Assembly (NCBI GenBank): GCA_028817775.1
Contig: JAPPOW010000041.1
Location: forward strand, 1-5,467
DNA from: Candidatus Melainabacteria bacterium
GTDB lineage: Bacteria > Cyanobacteriota > Vampirovibrionia > LMEP-6097
Direction of reading: 5' to 3'
DNA length: 5,467 nucleotides
Shown here: positions 5,449 through 5,467 of the stretch, piece by piece
How positions within the stretch are numbered: position 1 is the stretch's first letter
How the letters are laid out: every line of letters starts with the position of its first letter
Notes under the pieces: model-generated
The model's input: only the letters and a program-made list of their open reading frames with translations
Databases searched by the model: none
Told to the model about the DNA's origin: nothing
Translations under genes and position numbers: made by a program

Positions 5449-5467
5449 TTTTGTCAGAAATAATGGT

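Noticed and set aside
5431..5460. Direct repeat TTGTCAGAA at 5431-5439 and 5451-5459
   Set aside because: Two 9-base copies in AT-rich sequence around a stop codon, with no flanking inverted repeats; likely chance.

Overview
This window is a low-GC bacterial segment with two flagellar genes, motB and fliS, placed back to back. The stator protein is of the Gram-negative type. Together with cyanobacteria-like modular hairpin repeats between genes, this loosely suggests a flagellated relative of Cyanobacteria (a Melainabacteria/Vampirovibrionia or Margulisbacteria type). That placement is inference only, because no rRNA or other marker gene is present.

Left part, minus strand (1-2680): motB (2680-1550) is followed after 4 bp by a long reading frame that runs off the left edge (1545 to <1). 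That frame is open for 515 codons. It encodes a membrane-anchored protein with a long helical middle and a C-terminal AAA+-like domain whose Walker A and Walker B motifs are both degraded, so it looks like a pseudo-ATPase. The two genes almost certainly share a transcript. motA, the usual partner of motB, is not next to it. A 147-bp divergent intergenic region separates motB from fliS (2828-3244, plus strand), and a FliA/sigma-28-like -10 box precedes fliS.

Middle (3245-3600): these 356 bases hold no gene. They contain two different repeat structures. The first is a 195-bp MITE (3256-3450) with imperfect terminal inverted repeats and a perfect 9-bp target-site duplication. The second is an array of small hairpins (about 3471-3600) with conserved linkers and loops but different, self-complementary stems. 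It runs up to the start codon of the next gene.

Right part, plus strand (3601-5448): an ABC-transporter ATPase of the MalK/UgpC type with a shortened C-terminal regulatory domain is followed by a divergent LamB/YcsF (PxpA-like) protein. The latter has lost several family-signature residues and may be expressed from its own leaderless promoter. No permease, binding protein or PxpB/PxpC subunit is visible.

The items most worth a second look are the stator-linked pseudo-AAA+ protein, the MITE, the hairpin array and the altered YcsF protein.
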